Made by a program: the position numbers and the translations under genes. A stretch of 64,000 nt of DNA from Paenibacillus sp. TCA20 (GTDB lineage Bacteria; Bacillota; Bacilli; Paenibacillales; Paenibacillaceae): NCBI RefSeq assembly GCF_000732325.1, contig NZ_BBIW01000010.1, forward strand, positions 124,001 through 188,000, given 5' to 3'. Below the pieces are notes generated by a model. The model was not told where the DNA came from. It saw only the letters and a list, made by a program, of their open reading frames with translations, and ran no database searches. The first letter of the stretch is position 1; every line of letters begins with the position of its first letter. This document shows, one piece after another, positions 8,338 through 16,991 of this stretch.

Positions 8338-10203
8338 ATGGATATTATATCGCTACAAAAGGCAACAAAGGCAAAACGAGAGATGAAGAAAGTAAAGGAT
8401 CGTCTTGGCGATGGTGTCCAGTCATCGTTTGCTAATGTCAAGGGTAGGCTGGAGGCACTGGAAGCCAGGAAGATCGGAGAGAATGCAGCAACGTATTTAA
8501 TCAGCACTGATGATCAGTGGAAAGCCGGGACAATGAATAACGTCCTTGCTGCTGACGGTGTCCTGACTGGAGCAGGATCTTGGATTGGTGAGATCGAAAT
8601 TCCAGACGCCGTATCACTATCTAAAATCGGAATAGAGACTAAAGTCTTACAAGCCGAGGATTATACCCCTCTGATTCAAGGTATGACATCTGGAACAGCA
8701 CCGGCTCCGCAGGTCGCTACCGCATCGAGTGGTTCTGGTTATGCTATGTTCTCTGATTCGGGAAGCGCCGCGTGGAGATCGTCTGGTGGTGTGATTAGAA
8801 ACTCATGGGTCATGATTGATTTGGGCTCTGCTAAAAACGTTACACAATACACAATGTCTACCGGGGTGGAAAATTCCACTACCAATACGTACTCTAATTC
8901 AATGCCAGGATCATGGAGGCTTGAAGGAAGTAATGATGGCACATCTTGGACCACGATCGATACAAGAACCGCCACCGCGGCTGATTGGGGCGGTTGGAGA
9001 AACTGGTCTACTAGGATTACGAAAACTTTCCAGTTTGCCAATGCCAATAATTATCGGTATTATCGATTCTATTTTGTGCAAACATGCGATACAAGCAGCA
9101 GCACATATACCTTTATCGTTGGCCGCACGCAGTTGTATGAGCAAGGCAGCGCCCAGCCAATTTATGTGAACGATGATTTCTCGACTGCAGATGTTACGAT
9201 CGATACAGGAAGGGGATTCGAAGCGCTCGGATCGAGTGGTATAATCAACTCCAAATTCAATACGAACATTAAGGTGAAGATTGCGGCGCCAAGTGGAAAG
9301 ACGCTGAGCATCAGCAAACTATCGATCACGTATCGCTCCCGTCCAATCAATATGCGGATATCCGAAGTGGAAAAAATGGTTGCAATCAATCTGAACAAGC
9401 ATAATCTCCGGGTTGCAGCGCTTCTTAACAAAGCCAGATACAAGCTGACAGATATGGTTGTTGACGACTTCGCGGACTTGTCGGGTATTGACACTGATAA
9501 ATCCACGGGGTATGCGTATGATGGTACATTGAAAAAAATATCGGTGTCTGATAATCAAGACACAGCGGAAGTTGTCACAGTAGCAGAAAAGCTTGACGCA
9601 GTTCCGGAGATGTTATTGCTTTCAGAAGCGTCGGCTGGAATATCCACAAGCACCAAATCACCTGATTTGGCTTCTGGAACAATGAATGGCACGGATTTTA
9701 TGAATGGTGCAATTAACCTTCATGTTGTCGGAGAAACGAGCCAGAAGGTTTATGCGACATCAGGGACATATGAAACAGCGGTTATCGACATGGGCGATAA
9801 CTATAAATCATTCAACCAGGTTACAGTGCTATCAGATATTCCGACCGGATCTTCTCTGAAGGTATCATCCTCTACTTCCGAGGATGGCGTTGCATTTACG
9901 CCGTATACTCCATTGAATCCGGATGGGTCTGTTGCTTCTCCAAACGGTAGATATATTAAATTCCGTTGCGACATGGAGTCGGGCACGACCACGACGAATG
10001 AGACGCTTCAGGATTTCACTTCAGATGAGGTAGATCGATTTGAAACGAATCCGTATATCCAGTTTGACGGGGCAGCTAAATTTCGCTTCTTTTATCGATC
10101 GGATATGCAGAAGGATTCAAGCTTTGCTGATTCAGGTAGCGTGTTCAGAGGGAAGATTAAGAAGTCCGAGTTTCAAGAGCTTAAATCGATAGAGGTGAAC
10201 TAA
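8338..10203 (+). CDS. Tail fibre protein with MDIIS N-terminus and discoidin-like domain
   Basis: 621 residues. It begins MDIISLQKATKAKREMKK and continues as a charged helix (coiled coil to about residue 45), matching the start of the 2111 and 13440 products. Residues about 115-270 form a discoidin-like domain (MPGSWRLEGSNDGTSW, then YRYYRFYF). Residues about 345-430 hold a module shared with other fibre proteins (YKLTDMVVDDFADLSGID followed by ST and a DGTLKKI strand). The C-terminal third is beta-rich (FNQVTVLSDIP, ISTSTKSPD). Preceded by AAGAGGTGATCTA and ended by the AGAGGTGAAC site of the next gene, so the two genes are coupled. Confidence 0.7.
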   Translation: MDIISLQKATKAKREMKKVKDRLGDGVQSSFANVKGRLEALEARKIGENAATYLISTDDQWKAGTMNNVLAADGVLTGAGSWIGEIEIPDAVSLSKIGIETKVLQAEDYTPLIQGMTSGTAPAPQVATASSGSGYAMFSDSGSAAWRSSGGVIRNSWVMIDLGSAKNVTQYTMSTGVENSTTNTYSNSMPGSWRLEGSNDGTSWTTIDTRTATAADWGGWRNWSTRITKTFQFANANNYRYYRFYFVQTCDTSSSTYTFIVGRTQLYEQGSAQPIYVNDDFSTADVTIDTGRGFEALGSSGIINSKFNTNIKVKIAAPSGKTLSISKLSITYRSRPINMRISEVEKMVAINLNKHNLRVAALLNKARYKLTDMVVDDFADLSGIDTDKSTGYAYDGTLKKISVSDNQDTAEVVTVAEKLDAVPEMLLLSEASAGISTSTKSPDLASGTMNGTDFMNGAINLHVVGETSQKVYATSGTYETAVIDMGDNYKSFNQVTVLSDIPTGSSLKVSSSTSEDGVAFTPYTPLNPDGSVASPNGRYIKFRCDMESGTTTTNETLQDFTSDEVDRFETNPYIQFDGAAKFRFFYRSDMQKDSSFADSGSVFRGKIKKSEFQELKSIEVN

Positions 10204-10205
10204 CA

Positions 10206-13200
10206 ATGGCAGTTAAAGTAGGCCAAGTATTTACCGTCCCATACTCGGGAGCAAAAGAAAACTGGGTGGTACCTAATGGCGTCACTAAGGTCCGCATTCA
10301 ATGTTACGGTCCTGTAGGTGGCGCGGCTTCCAGCGGCTATGCCGGAAACCATTATGTTGCACCGACGAATGGGGCAATCACGTACTATGATGTGAAGGTG
10401 GCGTCTAAGGAATCATTTAGCTGTTACGTAGGACAGGTTGGAATAACTGGAGGAACCGGTTCATACACGCCAGGACGATTGGGCCCAGGAGGAGGCGGTG
10501 GCGGCAGCGGGGCAACTCAGGTATATAAAGACGATGCCCTCATTGTAAGTGCCCGTGGTGGCGATGGAGCACATGGCGGAGATGGCAACACATCCAACTC
10601 TTCTGGCTATGGGTTGGGCGGAGATGCTGGATGGTCAGGACCCAATGGTATTGGTAAAAACGGAAAACGCGCGAGCTCTCTAAGCGGCGGCGCTGGCGGT
10701 GCTGGAGGTGGAACTAGTATTGGAACATCTACAGGTGCGACCAATAGTAGCGTAGGTAAGATTGAATTTATCGTCTTGGAAATCGCCAACTCAAAATATC
10801 TTTTCCAAGATGGATCGGATATTAAGAAGTATATGCCATATCAACCTGCAGTTGCGGGAAGCAACCAGATACCAAGAATGACTTCATATACAGCTCCATC
10901 TGGTGCAGTTTCCGCCAGCGCTTATCATATACAAACAGGATATGCTGCATGGAAAGCATTTGATGGTACGGAAACTGGTGTTTATCAATCTCCATCCGGA
11001 GCATTGACAGTCTGGGTAGAATATGACTTCCAGAGACCTGTTTTAATTTCGAAATATGTAATTCATGCAGGACAAAACGCCAGCTATTTGCCATTATCAT
11101 GGGATTTCGAAGGATTTGATGGGGAAAACTGGATTGTATTAGACTCTCAAGATGGGCAGACAAACTGGGTGAATGGCGATATAAAAAGCTATTTATTTAG
11201 CAATACAGTGAGCTACAACAGGTATCGCATAAATATGAAGTCCGGAAGAAGCGACTCTTATTATCTTCCAGAGCTTGAAATGCATTCACCAAGCTATCCC
11301 GAGCAGCCAGCCAGATGGGAGGTAGTAGGAACAACTCCTGTTACCAAGGCGATGTTTGATGCAGACGGTATGAACGATACAGACCTAGCAAAGGTTGATC
11401 ATGCAGCCATTCAATTGCTCAATTCTGAGAATATCGATCTGCTAGTGTGGACCGATGAAGTTGGAGCAATCCAAAGCTACTCTCAAAACCAGTGTGTGGC
11501 AGGAATACCATATGCAATTGGTAGCTTTAGCTCATCATCATATCCAGAGTCCTATGCATTTGATAACAACAGCAACACGAAATGGGTTGCCACTCACGCC
11601 ACATCAATCGGAAATGGGGCGATTGGATATCAATTCCCAAGCCCGATTGAAATTCGGAAATTCGTTATTCAAATGTCGAATAACCTTATGACGGCATTTA
11701 AGGTGCAATACTCTGACGATGGGGCAGCGTGGACGACAGCCACATCCGTATCAGGGATTACAGCAAATACGACCGAAATTAAAATCGGCTCATTCGGCGC
11801 ACACAGCTACTGGCGGCTGCTTAATGATACAATGACTAATTCAATGTGGGAAGTAGTCGAGCTACAAATGATGACTGGTAATCCATCCCCTCCGAGTCGA
11901 ACGATGGACATAACAGCAATCCCCTTCAGGCAGCTACTTATTCCAACGAGCGATCTTACCGTGGGAGAAATCGATAAAGTGCGACTTGATATTGTCAATA
12001 AAAAACCTGAAAATGCTATACCGCTCATGACAAGCAATACCGCTCCAAGCGGTAAAGCAAGCTCCAGTACGTATCAAACTGGAAGCGAAGCTTACAAAGC
12101 CTTTGACTCCGTTCGTACTGCCGGATCGTCATCATGGTTAACCGCATCGAATGTATTAACAGGCTGGCTTGCTTACGAGTTTCCTACAGCCAAGGTCATC
12201 ACTTCATACATGATCATTCCGTACACGGAAAGCTTATCACCAAAAACGTGGACGTTTGAAGGCAGTAATGATGGAATCACATGGGATGTGCTAGATCGGC
12301 AGGCCTTAGCAGCGTGGGCCGATTGGAGTCCAAGAGGAACTAGTTTGACCTACTCGTTTGCGAATGATGTTGCATACACGAAGTACCGGCTAAATATTAC
12401 GGAATCCTTCGGAACTGCTTATGTCGGCATCGCGGTTCTGGAAATGTATGAAAAACCAGTCGGCACGGATCTCAAGGTATTGCTAAGTGGAGATAGTGGG
12501 CTTACCTGGAAAACGCTTAAAGGTGGCGGAGAATTTTTGCCAGCGATGACATCTAATTCAACGCCAGCTCCTTACCTGGTTGAAGCATCCTCTGTTTTGA
12601 CTGGTGCGAGTAATTATCAGCCATGGAAGGCATTCAATAAAACAGTAACTGATTATACCGACTCCTGGATAAGCGATGATAAGGTCGGATGGGTATCAAT
12701 TGATCTAGGCAGCAGTGGAAGTAAAAAAATATCGGAATATTCTGTTACTTGTCGAAATTGGAACGATAGTCAAGCTGACAAAGAAACCACGGCACCAAAA
12801 TCTTGGACCTTTGAAGGGTCAAATGACAATGCAAATTGGGCTATACTTGATACGCAAGTTAACCAGATATCTTGGACAAAAGCGCAAAAGAGATCCTTCA
12901 AAATTTCCAATAGTGGTATATATCGTTATTATCGATTAAACATCTCAGATAATAACGGAGCGTACTATGTAGCAATTGGAGAGATCGGGTTAATTGAAGC
13001 TCCATCTTTCCAAACGGTTAATATTGCAGATATGGCAGCTGTAAAATCCAGCGGAATGACGCCGGCACAAGTTAATGCGATATCTGCATCTGACTGGTCT
13101 AATCTTGTGAGCAGTGGCAAGCTTCGTCTAGCTTTCTACATGGAGCTTAACAATATGACCGATATTCTTGAGATCAGAAAACTGGACGTAAATCAAAAGA

Positions 13201-13427
13201 TTCACACGATAACGCCAAGCCTAAGTGGGATTTCGGTGATATACAATAACCTAAAGATCTCAAAGCCCCACTTTTTTGTATCAAGAGATGATGGCGGAAC
13301 ATGGACAGAAGTATCGCCAGATGCTCTGACCAAATTAGACGGCATGCCAGAGGGCAAGATGCTCAGGGTGAAAGCTGTTCTAAGGAACGGCGAAGAGGTT
13401 CAAGCATTATCATATTCCTGGGTGTAA
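10206..13427 (+). CDS. Large fibre protein: Gly-rich N-terminal domain and four discoidin-like domains
   Basis: 1073 residues. Residues 1-185 are a glycine-rich domain (GPVGGAASSG, PGGGGGGSGA, GGDGAHGGDG) with a leading beta strand, reminiscent of Gly-rich adhesin tips. Four discoidin-like domains follow at about 220-365, 421-558, 601-748 and 776-931, each with an A/KAFD or YAFDN motif, a P-x-x-W-x-F-E/K strand and a YRLN or YRIN strand. Residues about 370-400 share the VVGTTP...FDADGMND module with the 4767 protein. The C-terminus FFVSRDDGGTWTEVSP leading to LSYSWV is the recurrent C-terminal beta module. Probably binds host surface sugars. Confidence 0.7.
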   Translation: MAVKVGQVFTVPYSGAKENWVVPNGVTKVRIQCYGPVGGAASSGYAGNHYVAPTNGAITYYDVKVASKESFSCYVGQVGITGGTGSYTPGRLGPGGGGGGSGATQVYKDDALIVSARGGDGAHGGDGNTSNSSGYGLGGDAGWSGPNGIGKNGKRASSLSGGAGGAGGGTSIGTSTGATNSSVGKIEFIVLEIANSKYLFQDGSDIKKYMPYQPAVAGSNQIPRMTSYTAPSGAVSASAYHIQTGYAAWKAFDGTETGVYQSPSGALTVWVEYDFQRPVLISKYVIHAGQNASYLPLSWDFEGFDGENWIVLDSQDGQTNWVNGDIKSYLFSNTVSYNRYRINMKSGRSDSYYLPELEMHSPSYPEQPARWEVVGTTPVTKAMFDADGMNDTDLAKVDHAAIQLLNSENIDLLVWTDEVGAIQSYSQNQCVAGIPYAIGSFSSSSYPESYAFDNNSNTKWVATHATSIGNGAIGYQFPSPIEIRKFVIQMSNNLMTAFKVQYSDDGAAWTTATSVSGITANTTEIKIGSFGAHSYWRLLNDTMTNSMWEVVELQMMTGNPSPPSRTMDITAIPFRQLLIPTSDLTVGEIDKVRLDIVNKKPENAIPLMTSNTAPSGKASSSTYQTGSEAYKAFDSVRTAGSSSWLTASNVLTGWLAYEFPTAKVITSYMIIPYTESLSPKTWTFEGSNDGITWDVLDRQALAAWADWSPRGTSLTYSFANDVAYTKYRLNITESFGTAYVGIAVLEMYEKPVGTDLKVLLSGDSGLTWKTLKGGGEFLPAMTSNSTPAPYLVEASSVLTGASNYQPWKAFNKTVTDYTDSWISDDKVGWVSIDLGSSGSKKISEYSVTCRNWNDSQADKETTAPKSWTFEGSNDNANWAILDTQVNQISWTKAQKRSFKISNSGIYRYYRLNISDNNGAYYVAIGEIGLIEAPSFQTVNIADMAAVKSSGMTPAQVNAISASDWSNLVSSGKLRLAFYMELNNMTDILEIRKLDVNQKIHTITPSLSGISVIYNNLKISKPHFFVSRDDGGTWTEVSPDALTKLDGMPEGKMLRVKAVLRNGEEVQALSYSWV

Positions 13428-13439
13428 GGAGGATTTTAA

Positions 13440-14498
13440 ATGAGCATGGATATTATTAGTTACGGGGTCGCCAACAAGGCGGCCTCCGATCAAAAGAAAA
13501 CTCGGGATACAACGCTCGGCGCAGGCGTCGAGGGACAGGCCCATAACCTCAAGGAAAGAATCGACCTAGCCGAGAAATATATCCAGGGTGTCGTTCGGTT
13601 AGCAGACAGTATAATCGTTAAGGATACCATCAATATCATGAAAGCCAACGCCAGACTGAATGTGATCGCAAAGTCCAAGCGCTACAAACTGGCAAACATG
13701 GTCTTTGAAGACTTCCTAGACGACTCTGGAATTGATGCTGCGAAAAGCACGAACTTCTCACTGGACATAACACTCGGGAAAGTGAGCTCTGTGTCCGGCA
13801 CAGCAGTTATCACAAGCACGGCTGAGACTGCTGATGCTGTGCCGAGCAAGGCCATCCTCGTTACTGAAGAGAATATGCCGCAGAAGACGCCGCTGATTCC
13901 AACGATGATAAGCAATATTAGGCCGATTCCATATGTCGCTAGTGCATACGACCAAACATATTCGTCTAATCAGGCATGGATGGCCTTTGATGAAACAAGT
14001 AATTATTTTATGGGGGGCGTCAACGCAAAGCTTCCGTATTGGTTGATGATCGATCTTGGCACAAATGCGGAGGCTGCCAATCAATTGGAGATTATTACGA
14101 CGGGCTATGGTACACCGCAAGGCGGATTGATACAGGGCAGTATGGATGGAAAAACCTTCGAGAATTTGGCGACGCTTCCAGCAAGTATGGCCTACTACAG
14201 AACCTATCTAATTGATTTCGTAAACACCGTAAAATACAGATACTACCGTCTAATTCAAACGACGTCAGGTCTAAACCGCATGGAAGTCAATAAAATGCAG
14301 CTTTATAAGGTGACTAGTGAAGGCGCGCAAGTCGGAAAGTACTTTATTTCAAGAGATGACGGAGTGACGTGGGAACCGATCAACCCGGGGGAGCTCTTTT
14401 ATTTCGGAGGAAACACACCTGCTGGCACAAAAATCCGGACCCGAATTGAAATGCCAGACAAATCAGAACTATTAAACTACGGACTCACCTGGTCCTAA
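13440..14498 (+). CDS. Tail fibre protein with MDIIS N-terminus and discoidin-like domain
   Basis: 352 residues, a compact version of the 2111/8338 type. The start MSMDIISYGVANKA has GGAGG at seven bases; the internal ATG three codons... that is, at 13446, would give the exact MDIIS start of its relatives but is too far from that site. Residues about 75-155 carry the YKLANMVFEDFLDDSGID module. Residues about 155-300 are discoidin-like (NIRPIPYVASAYDQ, AWMAFDE, YWLMIDLGT, YRYYRLIQTT). The C-terminus YFISRDDGVTWEPINPG to LLNYGLTWS is the shared beta module. It closes the fibre locus. Confidence 0.7.
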   Translation: MSMDIISYGVANKAASDQKKTRDTTLGAGVEGQAHNLKERIDLAEKYIQGVVRLADSIIVKDTINIMKANARLNVIAKSKRYKLANMVFEDFLDDSGIDAAKSTNFSLDITLGKVSSVSGTAVITSTAETADAVPSKAILVTEENMPQKTPLIPTMISNIRPIPYVASAYDQTYSSNQAWMAFDETSNYFMGGVNAKLPYWLMIDLGTNAEAANQLEIITTGYGTPQGGLIQGSMDGKTFENLATLPASMAYYRTYLIDFVNTVKYRYYRLIQTTSGLNRMEVNKMQLYKVTSEGAQVGKYFISRDDGVTWEPINPGELFYFGGNTPAGTKIRTRIEMPDKSELLNYGLTWS

Positions 14499-14513
14499 AG
14501 GAGACGATCGACT

Positions 14514-14960
14514 ATGGCAAGAGAGCGATTCACACTGGTAACAGACGAAGTAAAACGCGAGGAGGATATTCGCCGGCAGATTGAAACCGGCGAAATGAAT
14601 CCGGGAGTATATGCCACGCTGTCTGATGACGATAAAACAGCAGTATCTAATGTCCTGTTCGAGATGTCTTCCGAGAAGATCGAGCCGAACCAAGGCACAT
14701 CTGCATTGGAGTTTATTCTGTTTGCTTTCATGCGTATCACCAACAAGAAACTGTCCGGCATGAGCCTTACCGCAGAGGATCAGGAAGTAGAAGACGCGCT
14801 TCAAGTGATTCTAGGCAATCACCAGATCACGGATGGCACCACACCAAAAGCAGATTGGCTCTTCGATTACATGAGCTATGCGCAGGCCAAATCGGCCGAG
14901 TTCCTGCAGAACCGCGCAGAACACATCGACCGTAAGAAGAGCACCATCGGAGTGATCTAA
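14514..14960 (+). CDS. Hypothetical protein at end of fibre locus
   Basis: 148 residues, not recognised. It is predicted largely helical and acidic (KREEDIRRQIETGEM, LSDDDKTAVSNVLFEM, EDQEVEDALQVIL), with no signal peptide or membrane segment. AAAGGAGACG precedes the ATG. Its stop codon shares one base with the start of the following NlpC/P60-like gene, so the pair is translationally coupled. A chaperone or assembly role for the fibres is possible from position only. Confidence 0.6.
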   Translation: MARERFTLVTDEVKREEDIRRQIETGEMNPGVYATLSDDDKTAVSNVLFEMSSEKIEPNQGTSALEFILFAFMRITNKKLSGMSLTAEDQEVEDALQVILGNHQITDGTTPKADWLFDYMSYAQAKSAEFLQNRAEHIDRKKSTIGVI

Positions 14961-15460
14961 TGGATTTCGAGGTCGGTGACATCTTAATGATACGCGGAGA
15001 CACTTTTATGGTGTCTCCCATCATCAAAGAAGTCCTTCATTCCGAGTTCTCCCATGTCGCTATCGCTGTCGGAAAGAACCACATCTGCGAGATCGATGCC
15101 TTCAAGCGAATGCGGATCGTAAGTAATCCATATACCGATTACGACCTATACCGGATCAACACCGGACTAAAAGCAGCAGAGAAGCTAAAGATGCAGACGT
15201 TCCTCCAAGAGAAGTGCAGAACCATAAAGGGATATGATTGGCTGCGGATCATCGAGATCATCTTACGTCGGTATCTCAAGTGGGAAGTTTCTCTCAACAC
15301 CAAGAATCGGTACATCTGCTCGGAAGTAATTGACGCCGCGTATGCGGCCATCGGAATGAATCTGGTGCCGCAGCTCGAAGATGAGGACGTAACTCCGATG
15401 GATATCTTAAAATCGCCCTACATTGTTCAGATCAAAAATACCCTTGCAAAGAGTGTGTAG
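14960..15460 (+). CDS. Permuted NlpC/P60 (YiiX-like) papain-fold protein
   Basis: 166 residues. The protein has the layout of the circularly permuted NlpC/P60-type (YiiX/YebB-like) superfamily: an N-terminal GDILMIRGD strand, the conserved His in EFSHVAIAVG (H32), and the nucleophile Cys near the C-terminus in YICSEVIDAAY (C120). Members hydrolyse amide or ester bonds in peptides, peptidoglycan or lipids. Being last in the tail fibre unit it may be a virion-linked cell-wall or lipid hydrolase, or may process a phage protein. The start overlaps the previous stop by one base. The stop codon lies inside the terminator hairpin that ends this unit. Confidence 0.65.
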   Translation: MDFEVGDILMIRGDTFMVSPIIKEVLHSEFSHVAIAVGKNHICEIDAFKRMRIVSNPYTDYDLYRINTGLKAAEKLKMQTFLQEKCRTIKGYDWLRIIEIILRRYLKWEVSLNTKNRYICSEVIDAAYAAIGMNLVPQLEDEDVTPMDILKSPYIVQIKNTLAKSV

Positions 15461-15487
15461 CAATTCGCTATGCACTCTTTCTTTAAA
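15448..15487 (+). terminator. Intrinsic terminator ending the fibre locus
   Basis: AAAGAGTG (15448-15455) pairs perfectly with CACTCTTT (15473-15480); two G-T wobbles and TAGC/GCTA (15458-15461 with 15467-15470) extend the stem to 14 pairs around a 5-base loop. The tract TTTCTTT follows. The TAG stop of the preceding gene lies in the 5' arm. Confidence 0.8.
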
Positions 15488-15500
15488 TGTAAACAGGCTT

Positions 15501-15527
15501 TATAATGTAATAATGTAACGTATTACA
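15501..15527 (+). promoter_or_regulatory. Promoter region with -10 box and 14-bp palindrome
   Basis: A perfect -10 box, TATAAT (15501-15506), is followed seven bases later by TGTAACGTATTACA (15514-15527), a near-palindrome that recurs at other unit heads. No good -35 was found, so an activator or phage factor may help. The palindrome would lie at about +1 to +14, an operator-like place. It directly follows a terminator and precedes the baseplate/giant-protein unit. Confidence 0.6.
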
Positions 15528-15545
15528 AAGAAAGGGGGATATGAT

Positions 15546-16991
15546 GTGGATTATACATTGGATATCGATGGCGTCCTTTTCGCGAGCAATAAGCCATTCT
15601 CTGCGACCCTCGCCGTACTGGAAGACCTCCAGGATGACAACGTGTTTACGGAAGAACGAGACTACGCCTCGTTCGAGAAGACCCCGCTTCAGTACCAGAT
15701 CACCTCAGAGACCGGAGACGATATTATCCAAGTCACAATTCCGTATTCCAATCGCCTGAGTGATTCAGATGCCGCACATGCCGTAGTTTGCTTCCATGAT
15801 GGTATCAGTAACTGGCGGCCGGTCAAGACCGACTGCGACCAAGATGGGCGCACTCTGCAAGCGACATTCGTGGGAAAAAAACTGACGATTGGCTTATTCC
15901 TTAACGAATATTTCTATTCAGAATATACACAGTACATGGCAGATGAGTTTCCTACATGGACAACGCTGCGCGGGAAAAAGTTCAGTCTTGGACAAAGATT
16001 TTTAAACTACTTCGGGATGCAGTTTGAACGAGGCATGGGTGATCTTAAAGATATCCGCCGCCAGCGATTCATCGACACGCTTGACCCGAACATGATGGAC
16101 TGGGTTTATATCTATCCAATCCCTAAGATTTCATCTACAGACAGTCTAACGATTTATGATCAAGAAAATGCTGACCTTCGTAAGCCGGTTCCCATCTTAA
16201 GCTCACTAAAAGAGTTCTTTTATAACATGGAGCAGAAGGGCGTCATTATTGATTACGAGTCTCGAGTCATGTACTCCATTCGTCGATATGAAACCATTCT
16301 AGGTGTAGTCGAGAATATTGATAACCGGCAGGGCTTCCGATCAACACCGACACCTCATTTAATCTGGAATGCCTTTGATGAGTTCGGGCTTTTAGTCGGC
16401 GTGAAGCGCCTGACGCTTGAGCGGAATGCAGAGTATCGTGAGCGCATCAAAGATGCTTTCCGTTACCCGGCAAACAACAGTGAGCTGGGGCTAACCCATG
16501 CACTCGGCCGCGAGCTTGGCTTAATCCGGAGATTCGTGTGGAAAGACGATACGAAGAACTTGTACATCAAAGGCAGCGGACTAGACCACCGCACGATCCG
16601 TGTGGATGGCCAGAAGATTGAACCTAACATGTACGCAGTAGATCGGTTCGGCAACATCATGATTCAGGCTTTCCGTGAAGGAAAAGAGCATACCGTCTCC
16701 ATCATCAAAGATGTCTTCAAGCATCAGCTGTACGATAAACAGGATGAAGAATTGTACAAAATGATGTTCGGTGAAGATGGGCAAGCCACAGACAAGCTAA
16801 TCAATTGGGTGAATTACATCAACGAAGTAGCTCCTGTGATGTGGGGGAAATTCAATTGGGATGAAGGATACTGGGATACGATCAGCAGAGACCTGACGGG
16901 GATCGGGTATCTTCCAAACATTTGGGATTCAGATATCAAGGTCTGGGACGATTACACATTCAGACTAGATCTAGCGAAGGAGAAGTTTTAA
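15546..16991 (+). CDS. Putative baseplate/tail structural protein
   Basis: 481 residues, family not firmly recognised. It starts at GTG with AAAGGGGG seven bases upstream; an overlapping ATG at 15541 is in another frame. No membrane segment. Residues about 295-330 (NAEYRERIKDAFRYPANNSE, then LGLTHALGRELGL) resemble the helical segment seen in baseplate and tail proteins that join fibres to the wedge. The middle part has many Tyr/Trp-rich strands (WVYIYPIPKI). It opens a new transcription unit and is followed without gap by the giant tail protein, whose start lies in its stop codon, so the products are likely made in ratio and interact. Confidence 0.55.
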   Translation: MDYTLDIDGVLFASNKPFSATLAVLEDLQDDNVFTEERDYASFEKTPLQYQITSETGDDIIQVTIPYSNRLSDSDAAHAVVCFHDGISNWRPVKTDCDQDGRTLQATFVGKKLTIGLFLNEYFYSEYTQYMADEFPTWTTLRGKKFSLGQRFLNYFGMQFERGMGDLKDIRRQRFIDTLDPNMMDWVYIYPIPKISSTDSLTIYDQENADLRKPVPILSSLKEFFYNMEQKGVIIDYESRVMYSIRRYETILGVVENIDNRQGFRSTPTPHLIWNAFDEFGLLVGVKRLTLERNAEYRERIKDAFRYPANNSELGLTHALGRELGLIRRFVWKDDTKNLYIKGSGLDHRTIRVDGQKIEPNMYAVDRFGNIMIQAFREGKEHTVSIIKDVFKHQLYDKQDEELYKMMFGEDGQATDKLINWVNYINEVAPVMWGKFNWDEGYWDTISRDLTGIGYLPNIWDSDIKVWDDYTFRLDLAKEKF

